Assembly (NCBI RefSeq): GCF_019355935.1 | Contig: NZ_CP079925.1 | Location: forward strand, 1,054,001-1,118,000 | DNA from: Comamonas sp. Y33R10-2 | Lineage (GTDB): Bacteria; Pseudomonadota; Gammaproteobacteria; Burkholderiales; Burkholderiaceae_C | Length of the DNA: 64,000 nt | Direction of reading: 5' to 3' | Shown: one piece after another, positions 10,393 through 20,312 of the stretch | How positions within the stretch are numbered: position 1 is the stretch's first letter | Layout of the letters: every line of letters starts with the position of its first letter | Made by a program: the position numbers and the translations under genes | Notes under the pieces: generated by a model | The model's database searches: none | Told to the model about the DNA's origin: nothing | The model's input: only the letters and a program-made list of their open reading frames with translations

Positions 10393-10854
10393 ATGGTTAC
10401 TTATTTGCCAGCGATTCCCGCTAAGCGCTATTTCACCATTGGCGAAGTAGCCGATCTGTGTGACGTGAAACCCCATGTGCTGCGCTATTGGGAGCAAGAG
10501 TTTGTACAACTCAAACCCATGAAGCGTCGCGGTAATCGCCGCTACTACCAGCACCATGAAGTGCTAATGGTGCGCCGCATCCGTGAGTTGCTTTATGAGC
10601 AAGGCTTCACTATTAGCGGTGCGCGCAATCGCTTGCGAGGTTTGGTGGTGGGCCATGGCAGAGATGTCACAACAGACTCTTTACGTACACATGAGCTAGC
10701 CCAGCCTGTCAACGCCATCACTGCGGAGGCCTTGGCCCAAAGTCATTTGTTGGCGGAAATGCTGGAGCTACCGTCTTGTGAGTCACCAACTCCGTTGGGT
10801 ATTGAAGAGGTGAAAGAAAACCTTTTGCAGATAAGAGCGCTGCTTTCCCTTTGA
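10393..10854 (+). CDS. MerR-family transcriptional regulator
   Basis: A 153-aa regulator with an N-terminal winged helix-turn-helix of the MerR type: YFTIGEVADLCDVKPHVLRYWEQEF, then RRGNRRYYQHHEVLMVRRIRELLYEQGFTISGARN. No metal-binding Cys cluster is seen in the C-terminal part, so it is of the uncharacterised MerR type found after ihfA in many betaproteobacteria. The start at 10393 is preferred because the upstream frame (from 10255) crosses the two strong stem-loops. No clear Shine-Dalgarno is present. Its target is unknown. Confidence 0.88.
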   Translation: MVTYLPAIPAKRYFTIGEVADLCDVKPHVLRYWEQEFVQLKPMKRRGNRRYYQHHEVLMVRRIRELLYEQGFTISGARNRLRGLVVGHGRDVTTDSLRTHELAQPVNAITAEALAQSHLLAEMLELPSCESPTPLGIEEVKENLLQIRALLSL

Positions 10855-10885
10855 TATGTATATTTCGGTGTAGAATTCAAGTCTT

Positions 10886-10962
10886 CGGAATGTAGCGCAG
10901 CCTGGTAGCGCACTTGCATGGGGTGCAAGGGGTCGCGAGTTCGAATCCCGCCATTCCGACCA
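10886..10962 (+). tRNA. tRNA-Pro (anticodon GGG)
   Basis: A 77-nt cloverleaf: acceptor CGGAATG with CATTCCG, D arm GCGC...GCGC with AGCCTGGTAG, anticodon stem CTTGC/GCAAG around ATGGGGT (anticodon GGG), T arm GCGAG-TTCGAAT-CCCGC, discriminator A and encoded CCA. A terminator follows directly. It reads CCC and CCU codons. Confidence 0.96.
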
Positions 10963-10970
10963 ATCTAGAT

Positions 10971-11005
10971 AAGGACTCCTAGCTGTAAAGTTAGGAGTCC
11001 TTTTT
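10971..11005 (+). terminator. intrinsic terminator after tRNA-Pro
   Basis: Perfect 11-bp stem AAGGACTCCTA / TAGGAGTCCTT (10971-10981 with 10992-11002), 10-nt loop and TTTTT. Confidence 0.9.
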
Positions 11006-11047
11006 CTATTGTAGCGAAATTGCCTCAAAAGGGGGTAACTCAGGGGG

Positions 11048-11073
11048 AGAAGTGGCTCCGGTATTTTGAACAA
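11048..11073. repeat. left inverted repeat of the IS
   Basis: Begins AGAAGTGGCTCCGGT and ends TTTTGAACAA. It matches the reverse complement of the right end except at a few positions (CT/TC near the middle and TAT/TCA). Confidence 0.8.
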
Positions 11074-11134
11074 GTAGTTAAGCGAGATCTTTCCGTAAAA
11101 ATGGCCTGATAGCAGGCCGAATTTGGAGAGATCT

Positions 11135-11398
11135 ATGACCATCAAATCAAGACGCAAGCACAGCCTGGCCTTTAAGGCCAAAGTAGCTCTAGAAGCGGTG
11201 CGCGGTGAGCGCACCGTTGCTAAATTGGCTCAGCAGTACGAGTTGCACACCACTCAGATCGCTGATTGGAAGCGGTTGCTGCTGGACCGGGCGGCCGACG
11301 TATTTGGTGCAGCGTCTGCACCCACAACACCCGTAGTTGACCTCAGAGAACTGCACGCCAAGATCGGACAGCTCACCTTGGAGAAGGATTTTTTGTAA
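11135..11398 (+). pseudogene. IS3-family transposase OrfA, truncated by a stop
   Basis: 87 codons from ATG 11135. Residues near 9-42 form the helix-turn-helix of OrfA (SLAFKAKVALEAVRGERTVAKLAQQY, then TQIADWKRLLLD), followed by a leucine-zipper-like segment (DLRELHAKIGQLTLEKDFL). Translation stops at TAA 11396-11398, exactly where relatives continue with an acidic residue and GALSKAGLL. The same frame after the stop encodes GALSKAGLLSVKR, so a single base change (probably GAA to TAA) made a nonsense codon. Confidence 0.85.
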
Positions 11399-11436
11399 GG
11401 TGCGCTGAGCAAAGCGGGATTGCTCAGCGTCAAGCG

Positions 11437-12257
11437 ATGATGGACCGCAGCCACGGCTTGTCGCTCACCCGGCAGCGCAACTGATGCGCATCAGCCGGGG
11501 CTCAGTTTATTACCTGCGCAAGCAGCCATGCTCTCGCCAGGTGCAACTCATGCACAGTCTGGATGCCCTGCATCTGGATGCATCCGTTTGCAGGCTCACG
11601 CATGCTCAAGGGACTACTGCAGCGCCAAGGGCATTGCGTGGGGCGCAGGCATTTACGAACCTTGATGCAGCGCATGTCCATTCAAGCCCCGCACCAGTGA
11701 ACGCCACAAGCAGCACAAGATCTACCCATATTTGCTGCCCCATAAGCCTGTCTCCCATGCCAATCAGGTCTGGGCCATGGACATCACCTATGTGCGTATG
11801 CATAAAGGCTGGTTGTACTTGTTCGCCGTGGTCGATTGGTACAGCCGCAAGGTGCTGGCATGGCGACTATCTAACACCTTGGATGTAGAGTTTTGCCTGC
11901 AGGCGGTGCAAGATGCCATCGCCCGATGGGGAACGCCGTCTATATTTAATACCGATCAAGGCAGTCAATTTACGAGCGACGCCTTCACGGGAGAGCTCAA
12001 GCGCCACGGCATTCGAATCTCGATGGATGGCAAGTGCGCTTGGCGTGACAACGTCTTTGTAGAGGCGTCTGTGGCGCTCCATCAAGTACGAAGAAATCTA
12101 TCTCAATGCCTATGATAGCGTGCGTTCCGCACGCTGTGGAATTGCACAATACTTGCAGTTCTACAATTCAAAACGACCCCATCAGGCACACAACCAAGCG
12201 ACCCCTGATGAGGTGTACTTTGCAGCCTTGCCGTTTGCACAAATGCAGGCGGCATAA
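11437..12257 (+). pseudogene. IS3-family transposase OrfB, multiple frameshifts
   Basis: The DDE integrase part is spread over several frames: MMDRSHGLSLTRQR then RISRGSVYYL (shift near 11480), HPFAGSRMLKGLLQRQG (shift near 11580), KIYPYLLPHK and NQVWAMDITYVRMHKGW (shift near 11690), NTDQGSQFTSDAF and DNVFVE, then WRSIKYEEIYLNAYDSV and FYNSKRPHQAHNQATPDE (shift near 12065). The catalytic blocks are still readable, so decay is recent, but no intact transposase can be made. Confidence 0.85.
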
Positions 12258-12289
12258 CTACCCTGATCTCGCTTAGCAACTGAGTTGAG

Positions 12290-12315
12290 TTGTTCAAATG
12301 ACCGGGACCACTTCT
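12290..12315. repeat. right inverted repeat of the IS
   Basis: Mirror of the left end; runs from TTGTTCAAATGACC to GGGACCACTTCT. It abuts codon 39 of the transposase remnant on the minus strand. Confidence 0.8.
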
Positions 12316-12432
12316 GTAGTATGTGGCATCGCGGATACCGTGTTTGAGGTAAGTGTCACCGACTTTGGTGCCGAGCTCGACCTCTTTGAGGGTGCTTACG
12401 ATTTGCGCTTCACTGAATCTGGACTTCTTCAT
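12316..12432 (-). pseudogene. 5' remnant of a second IS3-type OrfA
   Basis: 39 codons starting MKKSRFSEAQIVSTLKEVELG and running to GIRDATYY, the N-terminal helix-turn-helix part of an IS3-family OrfA of another subgroup. The frame is cut exactly at the right inverted repeat of the neighbouring IS. The rest of this gene is not recognisable on the far side of that IS (11006-11047), so the insertion was followed by loss, or the remnant was already truncated. Confidence 0.8.
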
Positions 12433-12492
12433 GTAGAGACCGCCGTGGGGTGGATTCTCTACTTTTGAGTGGCGCGAAGAGTCGAGGAGGCT

Positions 12493-13368
12493 TCAAGAGT
12501 CAGTGGTTGAGGTCGACAAGGCCATGGCCGTGTAGGTCGGTAATACCCAGCTATTTGCCGCATCTTGATGGGCAGTTACTTGTATGTGTGGCTGTACGCT
12601 AGTGACGCGACCAAAGATCGTTGCAAAAGCGACATCTGCTGCATCACGACCGGTAGCCAGGCGCATCAATCCCATAGGAGTTGCGGTTCCGGACGGATCA
12701 AATAAGTACCAGCGGTGGCTCAAATAAACCTCCACATACGCATGGAAGTCAGGTGGCCCCAAGGCAGGATCTGCACCGTAGTCTGTTCCACTCACAAATC
12801 GTGCGGGTAGGTTGCTTGCACGGCATAGCGCAATCATTAAATGGGCAAAATCACGGCAGACGCCAACGCGTTCCACCAACGTATCTACGGCAGCCGTGGT
12901 TCCAATTGAGCTGTTGGAACGAAATTCCACATGATGATGTACCCAATCACAAATGGCTTGGGCACGCATATAGCCCATAGGTAAGTGGCCGAACATGGCA
13001 TTGGCGAAATTGGCCAGTCGGTCAGACTGACAGTAGCGGCTGGGGTACATGTAGTGCAGCACCTCCAGTGGCAGGTCGAATACCGAGACTTCTGAAACTA
13101 GCGCGGGATTGGCCATATGGTGTTGGATTTCTATAGTCGCCGTATATGACACATGCAGTGGCCCCTGCGAAGCATGTAGCCGCAGGCCACGCTGACCCCG
13201 TTGTGGACTGGACTCCACACGCCATTGGGTATCAGGTTGATTAATCTCTAGATGCTCGGCAACAACCTGCTGGTGCGCAGTGTGTGCAGCATGAAAGTAA
13301 AAGAAAAAATCCGCACTCTGATCCAGCACTGTGTAATCCAAAGTGAGTTCTAACTGGAGCCTAATCAT
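12493..13368 (-). CDS. transglutaminase-like cysteine peptidase-fold protein
   Basis: A 291-aa cytoplasmic protein with an N-terminal beta-rich domain (about 1-140) typical of bacterial transglutaminase N-domains, then the transglutaminase core. The probable triad is Cys in GVCRDFAH, His in DFHAYVEVY and Asp in YLFDPSG. Such proteins are often beside alpha-E and circularly permuted ATP-grasp genes; none are here. ATG at 13368 is chosen because GGAGG lies just upstream; the GTG two codons earlier overlaps that ribosome binding site. Whether it acts as peptidase or transamidase is unknown. It stands alone between the IS and the catalase gene. Confidence 0.85.
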   Translation of the reverse strand: MIRLQLELTLDYTVLDQSADFFFYFHAAHTAHQQVVAEHLEINQPDTQWRVESSPQRGQRGLRLHASQGPLHVSYTATIEIQHHMANPALVSEVSVFDLPLEVLHYMYPSRYCQSDRLANFANAMFGHLPMGYMRAQAICDWVHHHVEFRSNSSIGTTAAVDTLVERVGVCRDFAHLMIALCRASNLPARFVSGTDYGADPALGPPDFHAYVEVYLSHRWYLFDPSGTATPMGLMRLATGRDAADVAFATIFGRVTSVQPHIQVTAHQDAANSWVLPTYTAMALSTSTTDS

Positions 13369-13374
13369 GTACAC

Positions 13375-13917
13375 CTCCGATAAACCTTGCCTGATACTGC
13401 GGCCGAAGAGGCGCAGTTACATTGCCCAAGCGTGTGACTAAGCAAACCCCGAACATGATCAGTATGGAATGCGGAGCAGTAATTCCTAGTCAGGCAAAGT
13501 CGTTGTTCCGGCCGATGCTGCTAAAACTACAATTTGCACGTAAAACGGATGGTGACTTTCGGTTGGAGTTATGAGTCTGGAAACGCCGGAGGCGCAGTCA
13601 ATTAACAGGTTTGTTTTCGACATATTTCCAAGAACACCGAGCAATTACAGAGCTGCGTTGAACCTGAGTGAAGAAACTTGCAAGCTCACAGTACAAATGC
13701 ACAGAACCACTAGCAAAGCTCACATTCAGAGCAGTATTGCTCACTATGCTCTGACTTGTGAAGATGATGATCGCTAATCAGTTGGCCGCTATTAAGGGCT
13801 CCAGAAATGAGTGTGCAACGAATCAGCCTTTTCTAGGAAAGGCTGTTCGATTCAAATTAGTTAAACGGCTTGACGTGAAGTTGCGATGCATGACACGCCA
13901 AGGCGTACGGTTCGCAG
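13375..13917. other. 540-bp region without a confident gene
   Basis: Lies between the divergent start of the transglutaminase-like gene and the 3' end of katE. It holds one possible small ORF (13571-13777, listed separately) and an inverted repeat CAGCCTTT / AAAGGCTG near 13826-13848 that could mark the end of katE transcription. Nothing else is clear. Confidence 0.5.
13571..13777 (+). CDS. possible small protein of unknown function
   Basis: A 68-codon frame starting MSLETPEAQSINRFVF with GGAG four bases before the ATG, a tight spacing. No domain, signal peptide or membrane segment is recognised. It could be a chance ORF; the support is only the start context and the lack of any overlapping gene. 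Confidence 0.2.
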   Translation: MSLETPEAQSINRFVFDIFPRTPSNYRAALNLSEETCKLTVQMHRTTSKAHIQSSIAHYALTCEDDDR

Positions 13918-16008
13918 TTATGCCAGATCGCGCAGCTTTGGTTCGCGCTCCCAGAATCGTGACTGCGCTGCTTTAACAAATGCTTTGGTGTTCGTTGGGT
14001 CAAACACTCCTGCATCTGGCTTCACGCCAGCGGCTTCCAGAATGGCGTGCGTGCCTTTGCAGGCGGCTATGGCTTTGAGGTGACCAAATGCATCGCGGAA
14101 CCAATTCTGGGCTGCAGCTTGCTGGGACAGTTTTTTTCCGGATTCCAATGGAATGATGGAAACAACTGCATCAAACTGCGCGGAAGGAGATCCGGCCAGT
14201 TGCCCGTCAATGGGGGCTTTTGTACCATCGCTCAGTGTGATGCCATCCAGGCGCGGCGCAATCAGCTTGACGCTGGCCTTGGCTGCTTCAAGTGCCTTAC
14301 GCATCGCTGCAACGGAATCAGCGTTGGAGCCTTCGTCCACCAAAATGGCTACACAGCGGCCTTCCAGCGTGGATTTCATGCGGTCCATGATGCGGGTGGC
14401 AGGGCTGACAGGCAGGTCTTGAACGGGTACTGTTGGATTACTGGCCTCGGGCACCGGTGACATGCCCAGGCCCTTTGCCACGCGTTGGCCCAGCTCCTCA
14501 TCGATCACACGCAAGTGGCTGACCACGGCGCTGCGCACATGCGGAGTTTGCACCTTGGACAGCTCAAACACCAAGGCACTAGCTATATGGGATTGCTCAA
14601 GCGCGCTTTGGCTGCGGAAGAACATTCGTGCCTGGCTGTAGTGGTCGGCAAAAGATTCCGGGCGCACTCGGCCTTTGCTGCCCACCGCAGCTTCAGCGAA
14701 TGAGCTGAAACCCTCAGCTTGCGAGGCACGTGGGCTGTCAGGCTGCAGGCTGGAGGGCTCGTAATTTACGCGGCCCTTGGGCACTTGCATTTGCATATGA
14801 CCGTCGCGCTGATGGTTCGAAAACGGGCATTTGGGCGCGTTGATAGGAATCTGCACAAAGTTAGGCCCGCCCAAACGCGAAAGCTGAGTGTCCAGGTACG
14901 AAAACAGGCGGCCTTGTAGCAGAGGGTCGTTGGAGAAGTCGATGCCGGGCGGCACATTGGCCGGGCAGAAGGCCACTTGCTCGGTTTCGGCAAAAAAATT
15001 GTCGGGCCAGCGGTTCAGAACAAAGCGGCCAATCTTGCGCAGAGGAATCACTTCTTCGGGAATTAGCTTGGTGGGGTCTAAGTGGTCATAGGGCAGGGCA
15101 GCGGCTTGATCTTCGGTAAACAGCTGTACTGATAGCTCCCAGGCAGGTGTCTGGCCGGCCTCCAGCGCTTCAAACAGATCGCGGCGGTGGTAGTCGTTGT
15201 CTGCGGCCTGCAGCGCCAAGGCTTCGTCCCATACTGTGGACTGAATGCCCAGTTCGGGCCGCCAGTGGAATTTGACGAAGGTGCTCTCGCCCTTGTCGTT
15301 GACCAATCGATAGCTGTGTACGCCAAAGCCCTCGATAGTGCGCAAGCTGCGAGGGATGGTGCGGTCGCTCATGATCCACATGACCATGTGCATGGATTCG
15401 GGCATCAGTGAAATGAAATCCCAGAAAGTGTCGTGCGCGCTGGCGGCTTGGGGAAAGCCACGGTCGGGTTCCATCTTCACGGCGTGAACTAGGTCGGGGA
15501 ATTTCATCGCGTCTTGGATGAAGAACACCGGCACGTTGTTACCTACCAAATCCCAGTTGCCTTCGTCGGTGTAGAACTTGATGGCAAAGCCGCGCACATC
15601 GCGTGGGGTGTCGACGGAGCCTGCGCCGCCGGCCACGGTGGAGAATCGCACAAAAATCGGCACTTTCTTGCCGGTTTCTGTCAGCACTTTGGCCGTGGTG
15701 TATTTGGCCAGCGAGTCGCTCAATTCAAAGTAGCCGTGGGCGCCAGTGCCACGGGCGTGGACGATGCGCTCAGGAATGCGCTCATGGTCAAAGTGGGTGA
15801 TCTTCTCGCGCAGGATGAAGTCTTCCAGCAGGCTGGGGCCACTATCAAAGGCTTTAAGCGAGTTTTGGTTATCGGAGAGCGGGATGCCCTGTTGGGTTGT
15901 CAAAACTGGATGGCTACTCCCGGCTTGCTGTTGAAGTTCTCCAGCATTTCCACGTAGGTCGGTGGCTGACGATTTAGCACTGGTTTTCTTGGCTGCTGAC
16001 TTGTTCAT
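13918..16008 (-). CDS. katE: large-subunit catalase (HPII type)
   Basis: A 696-aa heme catalase decomposing hydrogen peroxide to water and oxygen. The catalytic His is at residue 84 in [14 protein letters not shown], the active-site Asn in [10 protein letters not shown], and the heme-ligand Tyr in [14 protein letters not shown]. Residues from about 540 form the extra C-terminal flavodoxin/DJ-1-like domain found in large-subunit catalases ([27 protein letters not shown]). The N-terminal ~50 residues are Ala/Ser/Lys-rich. The start at 16008 has AAGGAG six bases upstream; a GTG ten codons earlier lies before that site and is unlikely. Single gene; it lies next to the mhp operon but shows no link to it. 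Confidence 0.94.
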   Translation of the reverse strand: MNKSAAKKTSAKSSATDLRGNAGELQQQAGSSHPVLTTQQGIPLSDNQNSLKAFDSGPSLLEDFILREKITHFDHERIPERIVHARGTGAHGYFELSDSLAKYTTAKVLTETGKKVPIFVRFSTVAGGAGSVDTPRDVRGFAIKFYTDEGNWDLVGNNVPVFFIQDAMKFPDLVHAVKMEPDRGFPQAASAHDTFWDFISLMPESMHMVMWIMSDRTIPRSLRTIEGFGVHSYRLVNDKGESTFVKFHWRPELGIQSTVWDEALALQAADNDYHRRDLFEALEAGQTPAWELSVQLFTEDQAAALPYDHLDPTKLIPEEVIPLRKIGRFVLNRWPDNFFAETEQVAFCPANVPPGIDFSNDPLLQGRLFSYLDTQLSRLGGPNFVQIPINAPKCPFSNHQRDGHMQMQVPKGRVNYEPSSLQPDSPRASQAEGFSSFAEAAVGSKGRVRPESFADHYSQARMFFRSQSALEQSHIASALVFELSKVQTPHVRSAVVSHLRVIDEELGQRVAKGLGMSPVPEASNPTVPVQDLPVSPATRIMDRMKSTLEGRCVAILVDEGSNADSVAAMRKALEAAKASVKLIAPRLDGITLSDGTKAPIDGQLAGSPSAQFDAVVSIIPLESGKKLSQQAAAQNWFRDAFGHLKAIAACKGTHAILEAAGVKPDAGVFDPTNTKAFVKAAQSRFWEREPKLRDLA

Positions 16009-16192
16009 GCAAACTCCTTGGCTGGTGGTGCTCTTCACTATGCAGTGCTTAGCGGTCAGCGCTGTAGGCCTAGGAGATGCATGTTTGCGGGCAATGGGAT
16101 TACATAGATGAAATTTTTCAGGACTTTCACTCTGTGATGCTGTGAATTGCTACCTATTGGGATGGATTTATGCAACAACGCCTTGAGTGACT

Positions 16193-16215
16193 TCAGCCCT
16201 CGGTTTAAGGGCTGA
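16193..16215. repeat. stem-loop downstream of mhpC
   Basis: TCAGCCCT (16193-16200) and AGGGCTGA (16208-16215) with a 7-nt loop, just past the mhpC stop. There is no T run in the mhp direction, so it may only stabilise the 3' end of the operon RNA. Confidence 0.45.
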
Positions 16216-16223
16216 GTTTTGAT

Positions 16224-17084
16224 TTAGCGGGCGATAAATTCTCGAACCATGGTGTTGAATACGTCCGCATGCTCCCACTGTGCCCAATGGCCGCATTGGT
16301 TAAAGACGTGCAGTTCAGCGTTGGGAATACCCCAGATCAAGCGCAGACCAATGTCCAGCGGGACAAAGCGGTCGTCGCGGCCCCAGATGACCAAGGTCTT
16401 GGCCTTGATCTCGGATAGGCGCGAGCTGTAGTCACTGAACTGCTTGGGGTTGATCTGCGCGCTTTTGACGAAATTTTCCAGATGGTCGCGACGGGCCAGA
16501 ATGTTGTTCAGACGCTGCTGGTACAACTCTTCGGTCAGACTGCTGGCGTCGTACACAAACACACTCATCATGCGTTTGATGTTCTCTACGGTGGGATCGC
16601 GGTACATCGCGCCGATCAGCTTGATGCCTTCAGTGGGCATGGGCACAAAGTTGCTGGGGCCGCCGGTGCCGCCACCCATCAAGATGAGCTTGCCCACCAT
16701 GTCGGGGTTGGCCAGTGTAAAGCCCACGGCACTGTGACCTCCCATGGAGTTGCCGATGATGTGCACCTTGGCAATGCCCAGGCCATCGAGCACGGCTTTG
16801 AGGCAGCGCGCATTCAGGTCGGAGCGTGAGCCGGTGCTGACGATGGTGTCGCTTTTGCTCCAGCCTGGGCAGTCCAGCAAGATGACGCGGTAGCCTGCAG
16901 CCACCAGCGGGTCAATGTTGCGGTGGAAGTTGGCCCAGCCGCTGGCACCGGGTCCGGAGCCGTGCAGCATGACCACGACTTGCTCGCCTTGTCCGACGTC
17001 GTTGTAATGCAGCTTCAGGGGCTTACCATCTTCTGTGATGGTGATGAAATGGCTGGTGGATTCTTCGGTGATGGGGGTGCTCAT
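16224..17084 (-). CDS. mhpC: 2-hydroxy-6-oxonona-2,4-dienedioate hydrolase
   Basis: A 286-aa alpha/beta-hydrolase that splits the ring-fission product of 2,3-dihydroxyphenylpropionate into succinate and 2-hydroxypenta-2,4-dienoate. The oxyanion segment [10 protein letters not shown] is near 41-50, the nucleophile Ser113 is in GNSMGG, Asp is in GRDDRFVP (about 237) and His265 in [10 protein letters not shown]. All fit the meta-cleavage-product hydrolase family. It is the last gene of the mhp operon here, unlike E. coli where it follows mhpB. AAGGAA precedes the ATG. The substrate is inferred from the operon context and resemblance to MhpC. Confidence 0.92.
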   Translation of the reverse strand: MSTPITEESTSHFITITEDGKPLKLHYNDVGQGEQVVVMLHGSGPGASGWANFHRNIDPLVAAGYRVILLDCPGWSKSDTIVSTGSRSDLNARCLKAVLDGLGIAKVHIIGNSMGGHSAVGFTLANPDMVGKLILMGGGTGGPSNFVPMPTEGIKLIGAMYRDPTVENIKRMMSVFVYDASSLTEELYQQRLNNILARRDHLENFVKSAQINPKQFSDYSSRLSEIKAKTLVIWGRDDRFVPLDIGLRLIWGIPNAELHVFNQCGHWAQWEHADVFNTMVREFIAR

Positions 17085-17201
17085 GCCTGAAATTCCTTAA
17101 GAGGGCAGCGTTTTGTGAAAGAGGCTGCACAAAGTTAGAAGTGCCTTAGGGCGATTGGATATGCATGGCATGGCTTGATGACCATGCCATGCGCACCATT
17201 T

Positions 17202-18236
17202 TTAAGCCGCAACAGCCGTGCCGCGCTGACGCAGCAAATCAAGCGCCACGTCCACAATCATGTCTTCCTGGCCACCCACCATGCGGCGCTTGCCCAGCTC
17301 CACCAGAATGTCCACGGCCTTCAGGTTGTATTTGGCAGCAGCCACTTCCGCATGGCGCAGGAAGGAGCTGTACACACCGGCATAACCCAGAGCCAGCGTT
17401 TCGCGGTCCACGCGCACGGGGCGGTCTTGCAGGGGGCGCACGATGTCGTCAGCGGCATCCATGAGCTTGTACAGATCGGTGCCGTGGTTCCAGCCCAGGC
17501 GCTCGGCAGCGGCAATGAAGACTTCCAGAGGCGCATTGCCAGCGCCTGCGCCCATGCCGGCCAAGCTGGCATCCACGCGGTCGCAGCCTTCTTCTACGGC
17601 CACGATGGAGTTGGCCACGCCCAAGCTCAGGTTGTGGTGGGCATGCATGCCGGTTTGGGTTTCGGGCTTCAGCACATCCTTGAAGGCGCGGAAACGGTCA
17701 CGCACATCTTGCATGCCCAAAGCGCCGCCCGAATCCACCACGTAGCAGACGGTGGCGCCGTAGCTTTCCATCAGCTTCGCTTGCTGGGCCAAACCTTGAG
17801 GGGTCTGCATATGGCTCATCATCAAAAAGCCCACGGCTTCCATACCCAAGTGACGGGCGTATTCGATGTGTTGACGCGAAACGTCGGCTTCGGTGCAGTG
17901 GGTCGCAACGCGAACTACGCGCACGCCGGCGTCGTAGGCGGCTTTCAGGTCATGGACGGTACCGATGCCGGGCAGCAGCAAGGTGGTGATCTTGGCGTGC
18001 TTGACGACGCTGGCCACGGCTTCAATCCATTCCAGATCAGTGTGGGCCCCAAAGCCGTAGTTAAAGCTGGAGCCTTGCAGGCCGTCGCCGTGGGCCACTT
18101 CAATGGAGTCCACCTTGGCATCGTCCAAGGCCTTGGCGATTTGCTTGACTTGCTCAACACTGTACTGGTGGCGAATGGCATGGCTGCCATCACGCAGGGT
18201 CACGTCGGAGATGTAGATTTTTTTGTTCACGTTCAT
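17202..18236 (-). CDS. mhpE: 4-hydroxy-2-oxovalerate aldolase
   Basis: A 344-aa class II pyruvate aldolase cleaving 4-hydroxy-2-oxopentanoate into pyruvate and acetaldehyde. The HMGL-like TIM barrel starts with DVTLRDGSH (Arg15, Asp16, His19) and has the metal ligands His198 and His200 in MHAHHN. The C-terminal communication domain forms the acetaldehyde channel with the partner dehydrogenase MhpF in known enzymes. It starts 11 bp after mhpF, so the two are translated together, as expected for a channelling complex. Confidence 0.95.
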   Translation of the reverse strand: MNVNKKIYISDVTLRDGSHAIRHQYSVEQVKQIAKALDDAKVDSIEVAHGDGLQGSSFNYGFGAHTDLEWIEAVASVVKHAKITTLLLPGIGTVHDLKAAYDAGVRVVRVATHCTEADVSRQHIEYARHLGMEAVGFLMMSHMQTPQGLAQQAKLMESYGATVCYVVDSGGALGMQDVRDRFRAFKDVLKPETQTGMHAHHNLSLGVANSIVAVEEGCDRVDASLAGMGAGAGNAPLEVFIAAAERLGWNHGTDLYKLMDAADDIVRPLQDRPVRVDRETLALGYAGVYSSFLRHAEVAAAKYNLKAVDILVELGKRRMVGGQEDMIVDVALDLLRQRGTAVAA

Positions 18237-18247
18237 GACGCTTTTCC

Positions 18248-19198
18248 TTAAGCAGTAGCCAGTTTGGCAGCCAGCATGCGGGCGGCCATGTGTTCAGCGG
18301 TGCGCAGACCTGCGCTGGTCATGATGTCCAGATTGCCGGCGTAAGCGGGCAGGTAGTGGGCTGCACCCTCGACTTCCAAGAACACCGAGGTCTTCAGACC
18401 CGTCAGGGCATTGCCCACGCCAGGGATGCGGATGGGTGTGTCGATGCGGTCGAACTGCACTTTTTGCTTCAAGCGGTAGCCGGGCACATAGGACTGCACA
18501 TCGGCGGCCATGCGCTCTACCGATTCAGCGATGGCATCTTGGTCGGCAAAGTCGCTCAAGGTGTAGACCGTGTCGCGCATGATCAGCGGTGGCTCGGCCG
18601 GATTCATGATGATGATGGCCTTGCCCTTGGTCGCACCGCCCACCACTTCAATGGCTTTGGAGGTGGTTTCGGTGAACTCATCAATATTGGCGCGGGTGCC
18701 GGGGCCGGCGCTCTTGCTGGCAATCGAGGCCACGATTTCGCCGTAATGCACCTTGGCCACGCGCGAGACGGCAGCGACCATAGGAATAGTGGCCTGACCA
18801 CCGCAGGTGACCATGTTCACGTTCAGCGCATCCAGATGCGCTTGGCCGTTGACCACGGGAATGCAATACGGGCCGATTGCCGCAGGTGTCAAATCGATCA
18901 TGCGGATGCCGGGCTTGAGGCTGCGCAAGAAGGCATCGTTTTTGACATGAGCGCCTGCGCTGGTGGCATCAAAGACAAAATCGATGTCCGCAAACTCAGG
19001 CATGCGGGTAAGGCCTTCCACACCTTCGTGGGTGATGGCAACGCCCATGCGGGCGGCGCGGGCCAGACCGTCGGAATTGGGGTCGATGCCAACCATGGCA
19101 CCCATTTCGATGTTCTGGCCGTGGCGCAGAATCTTGATCATCAGATCTGTGCCAATGTTGCCGCTGCCGATGATGGCAGCCTTGAGTTTGCGGGTCAT
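18248..19198 (-). CDS. mhpF: acetaldehyde dehydrogenase (acylating)
   Basis: A 316-aa enzyme converting acetaldehyde, NAD and CoA to acetyl-CoA. The Rossmann motif GSGNIGTDL begins at residue 11 and the catalytic Cys132 lies in [12 protein letters not shown]. The start at 19198 has GGAAAG about 9 bp upstream; the longer frame to 19246 runs into the bug gene. It works in complex with the aldolase MhpE encoded next. Confidence 0.95.
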   Translation of the reverse strand: MTRKLKAAIIGSGNIGTDLMIKILRHGQNIEMGAMVGIDPNSDGLARAARMGVAITHEGVEGLTRMPEFADIDFVFDATSAGAHVKNDAFLRSLKPGIRMIDLTPAAIGPYCIPVVNGQAHLDALNVNMVTCGGQATIPMVAAVSRVAKVHYGEIVASIASKSAGPGTRANIDEFTETTSKAIEVVGGATKGKAIIIMNPAEPPLIMRDTVYTLSDFADQDAIAESVERMAADVQSYVPGYRLKQKVQFDRIDTPIRIPGVGNALTGLKTSVFLEVEGAAHYLPAYAGNLDIMTSAGLRTAEHMAARMLAAKLATA

Positions 19199-19220
19199 AG
19201 CAATTGCTTTCCGGGAAAAA

Positions 19221-20207
19221 TCAGTCAATAGAGGCGCCGCTGGCATTAATCAGCGGTGCCCAGCGAGTCACTTCGGACTGGATGAAAGTGCCGAACTGCG
19301 CAGGAGTGGAGGGGAAGGGCTGCATACCTTGATCAGCAAAGCGCTTGAGCACTTCAGGATCTTTCATGGCGGCAAGCAGCGCTTCGTTAAGGCGGTTAAC
19401 GGCAGCTGCAGGCGTGCCCGCTTTGGCGACCGCACCAAACCACACGCCAGCATTGACGCCGGGAATACCCAGCTCATTGAGCGTGGGGACATCAGGCAGT
19501 TGTGCGGCACGCTTGTCCGCAGCAATGGCCAGTGGTTTGAGTTTTTTGCCTGCAATTAAGGGGGCGGTGCTGATGACGGGGTCGAACATAAAGTCCACCT
19601 GGCCGCTCATCACATCTTGCAGCGCAGGCGCAGAGCCTTTGTAGGCCACATGGCTGAAGCTGCCGCCCGTCTTGCCGCGGAAGGTTTCGCCCAGCAGATG
19701 GCCGATAGAGCCCATGCCTTGTGAGGCAAAGTTCAGGCCGCCTTTTTGGGTCTTGGCTTGTTTGATGACGTCGCTGACGCTGTTCAAGGGGCTGTTAGCC
19801 GCCACGACCAGCACCAAAGGAGATGAGATCAGCGAGGTGATAGGGGTGAAGTCTTTGATGGGGTCATACGAGAAGTTGCGGAACAACGTGGGGTTGATCG
19901 CGAACATCTCGGTGGCCGCCACATAAATGGTGTGGCCGTCAGCAGGTTGCTGGCGCACGAAAGCGGCGGCAATCTGGCCGCCGCCGCCAGGTTTGTTGTC
20001 CACTACAACGGGCTTGCCAAGCTGCTCGCTGACCTTCAAGGCCAGAATGCGAGCGATAGCGTCTGTAATGCCGCCAGCGGGGAAGGGAACCACCATCGTC
20101 AGCGAACGGTTGGGGAATGTTGCGGCGCTGGCTTGTGCCCAGATAGGCGTTGCCGTTGCAGCGAGGGTGAGGGCCGTCAGGCTCAGCAGGTTACGTCGAT
20201 TCCACAT
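19221..20207 (-). CDS. Bug/TctC-type periplasmic solute receptor in the mhp operon
   Basis: A 328-aa periplasmic binding protein of the Bordetella uptake gene family. The signal peptide (residues 1-27) has a basic start MWNRRN, a hydrophobic core and an AWAQA-like cleavage region. The mature part has the family blocks [37 protein letters not shown] and [13 protein letters not shown]. Bug receptors of this order commonly bind carboxylates, and its place between mhpD and mhpF suggests a phenylpropionate or related ligand. No TctA/TctB membrane genes are nearby, so the partner transporter must be elsewhere. GGAGAC precedes the ATG at 20207. Confidence 0.9.
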   Translation of the reverse strand: MWNRRNLLSLTALTLAATATPIWAQASAATFPNRSLTMVVPFPAGGITDAIARILALKVSEQLGKPVVVDNKPGGGGQIAAAFVRQQPADGHTIYVAATEMFAINPTLFRNFSYDPIKDFTPITSLISSPLVLVVAANSPLNSVSDVIKQAKTQKGGLNFASQGMGSIGHLLGETFRGKTGGSFSHVAYKGSAPALQDVMSGQVDFMFDPVISTAPLIAGKKLKPLAIAADKRAAQLPDVPTLNELGIPGVNAGVWFGAVAKAGTPAAAVNRLNEALLAAMKDPEVLKRFADQGMQPFPSTPAQFGTFIQSEVTRWAPLINASGASID

Positions 20208-20312
20208 GCGATTGTCTCCGTTGGTTTTGTGTAGCTTGCAGGGGTAGAAAAGAGAATTTTTCAATGGGGACTGGCTGCGTTTTAAAAGCAATGCAGCAGC
20301 CAGCGAGCCCGA

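Larger units (their letters stand above)
11048..12315 (+). mobile_element. degenerate IS3-family insertion sequence
   Basis: About 1.27 kb bounded by imperfect 26-bp inverted repeats: 11048-11073 against 12290-12315, differing at a few positions. It carries orfA and orfB of the IS3 type, both broken. No obvious target-site duplication is seen at these edges, and the true ends may begin at the TGG inside the repeats. It lies 85 bp after tRNA-Pro and interrupts a remnant of another IS transposase gene on its right side. Confidence 0.85.

Noticed and set aside
13758..13976. 72-codon ORF overlapping the 3' end of katE
   Set aside because: No ribosome binding site, overlaps a certain gene on the other strand and has no recognisable feature.
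17175..18251. Plus-strand ORF of 358 codons opposite mhpE
   Set aside because: Its translation is a His/Ala/Gly-rich shadow of the aldolase gene, whose motifs are certain.
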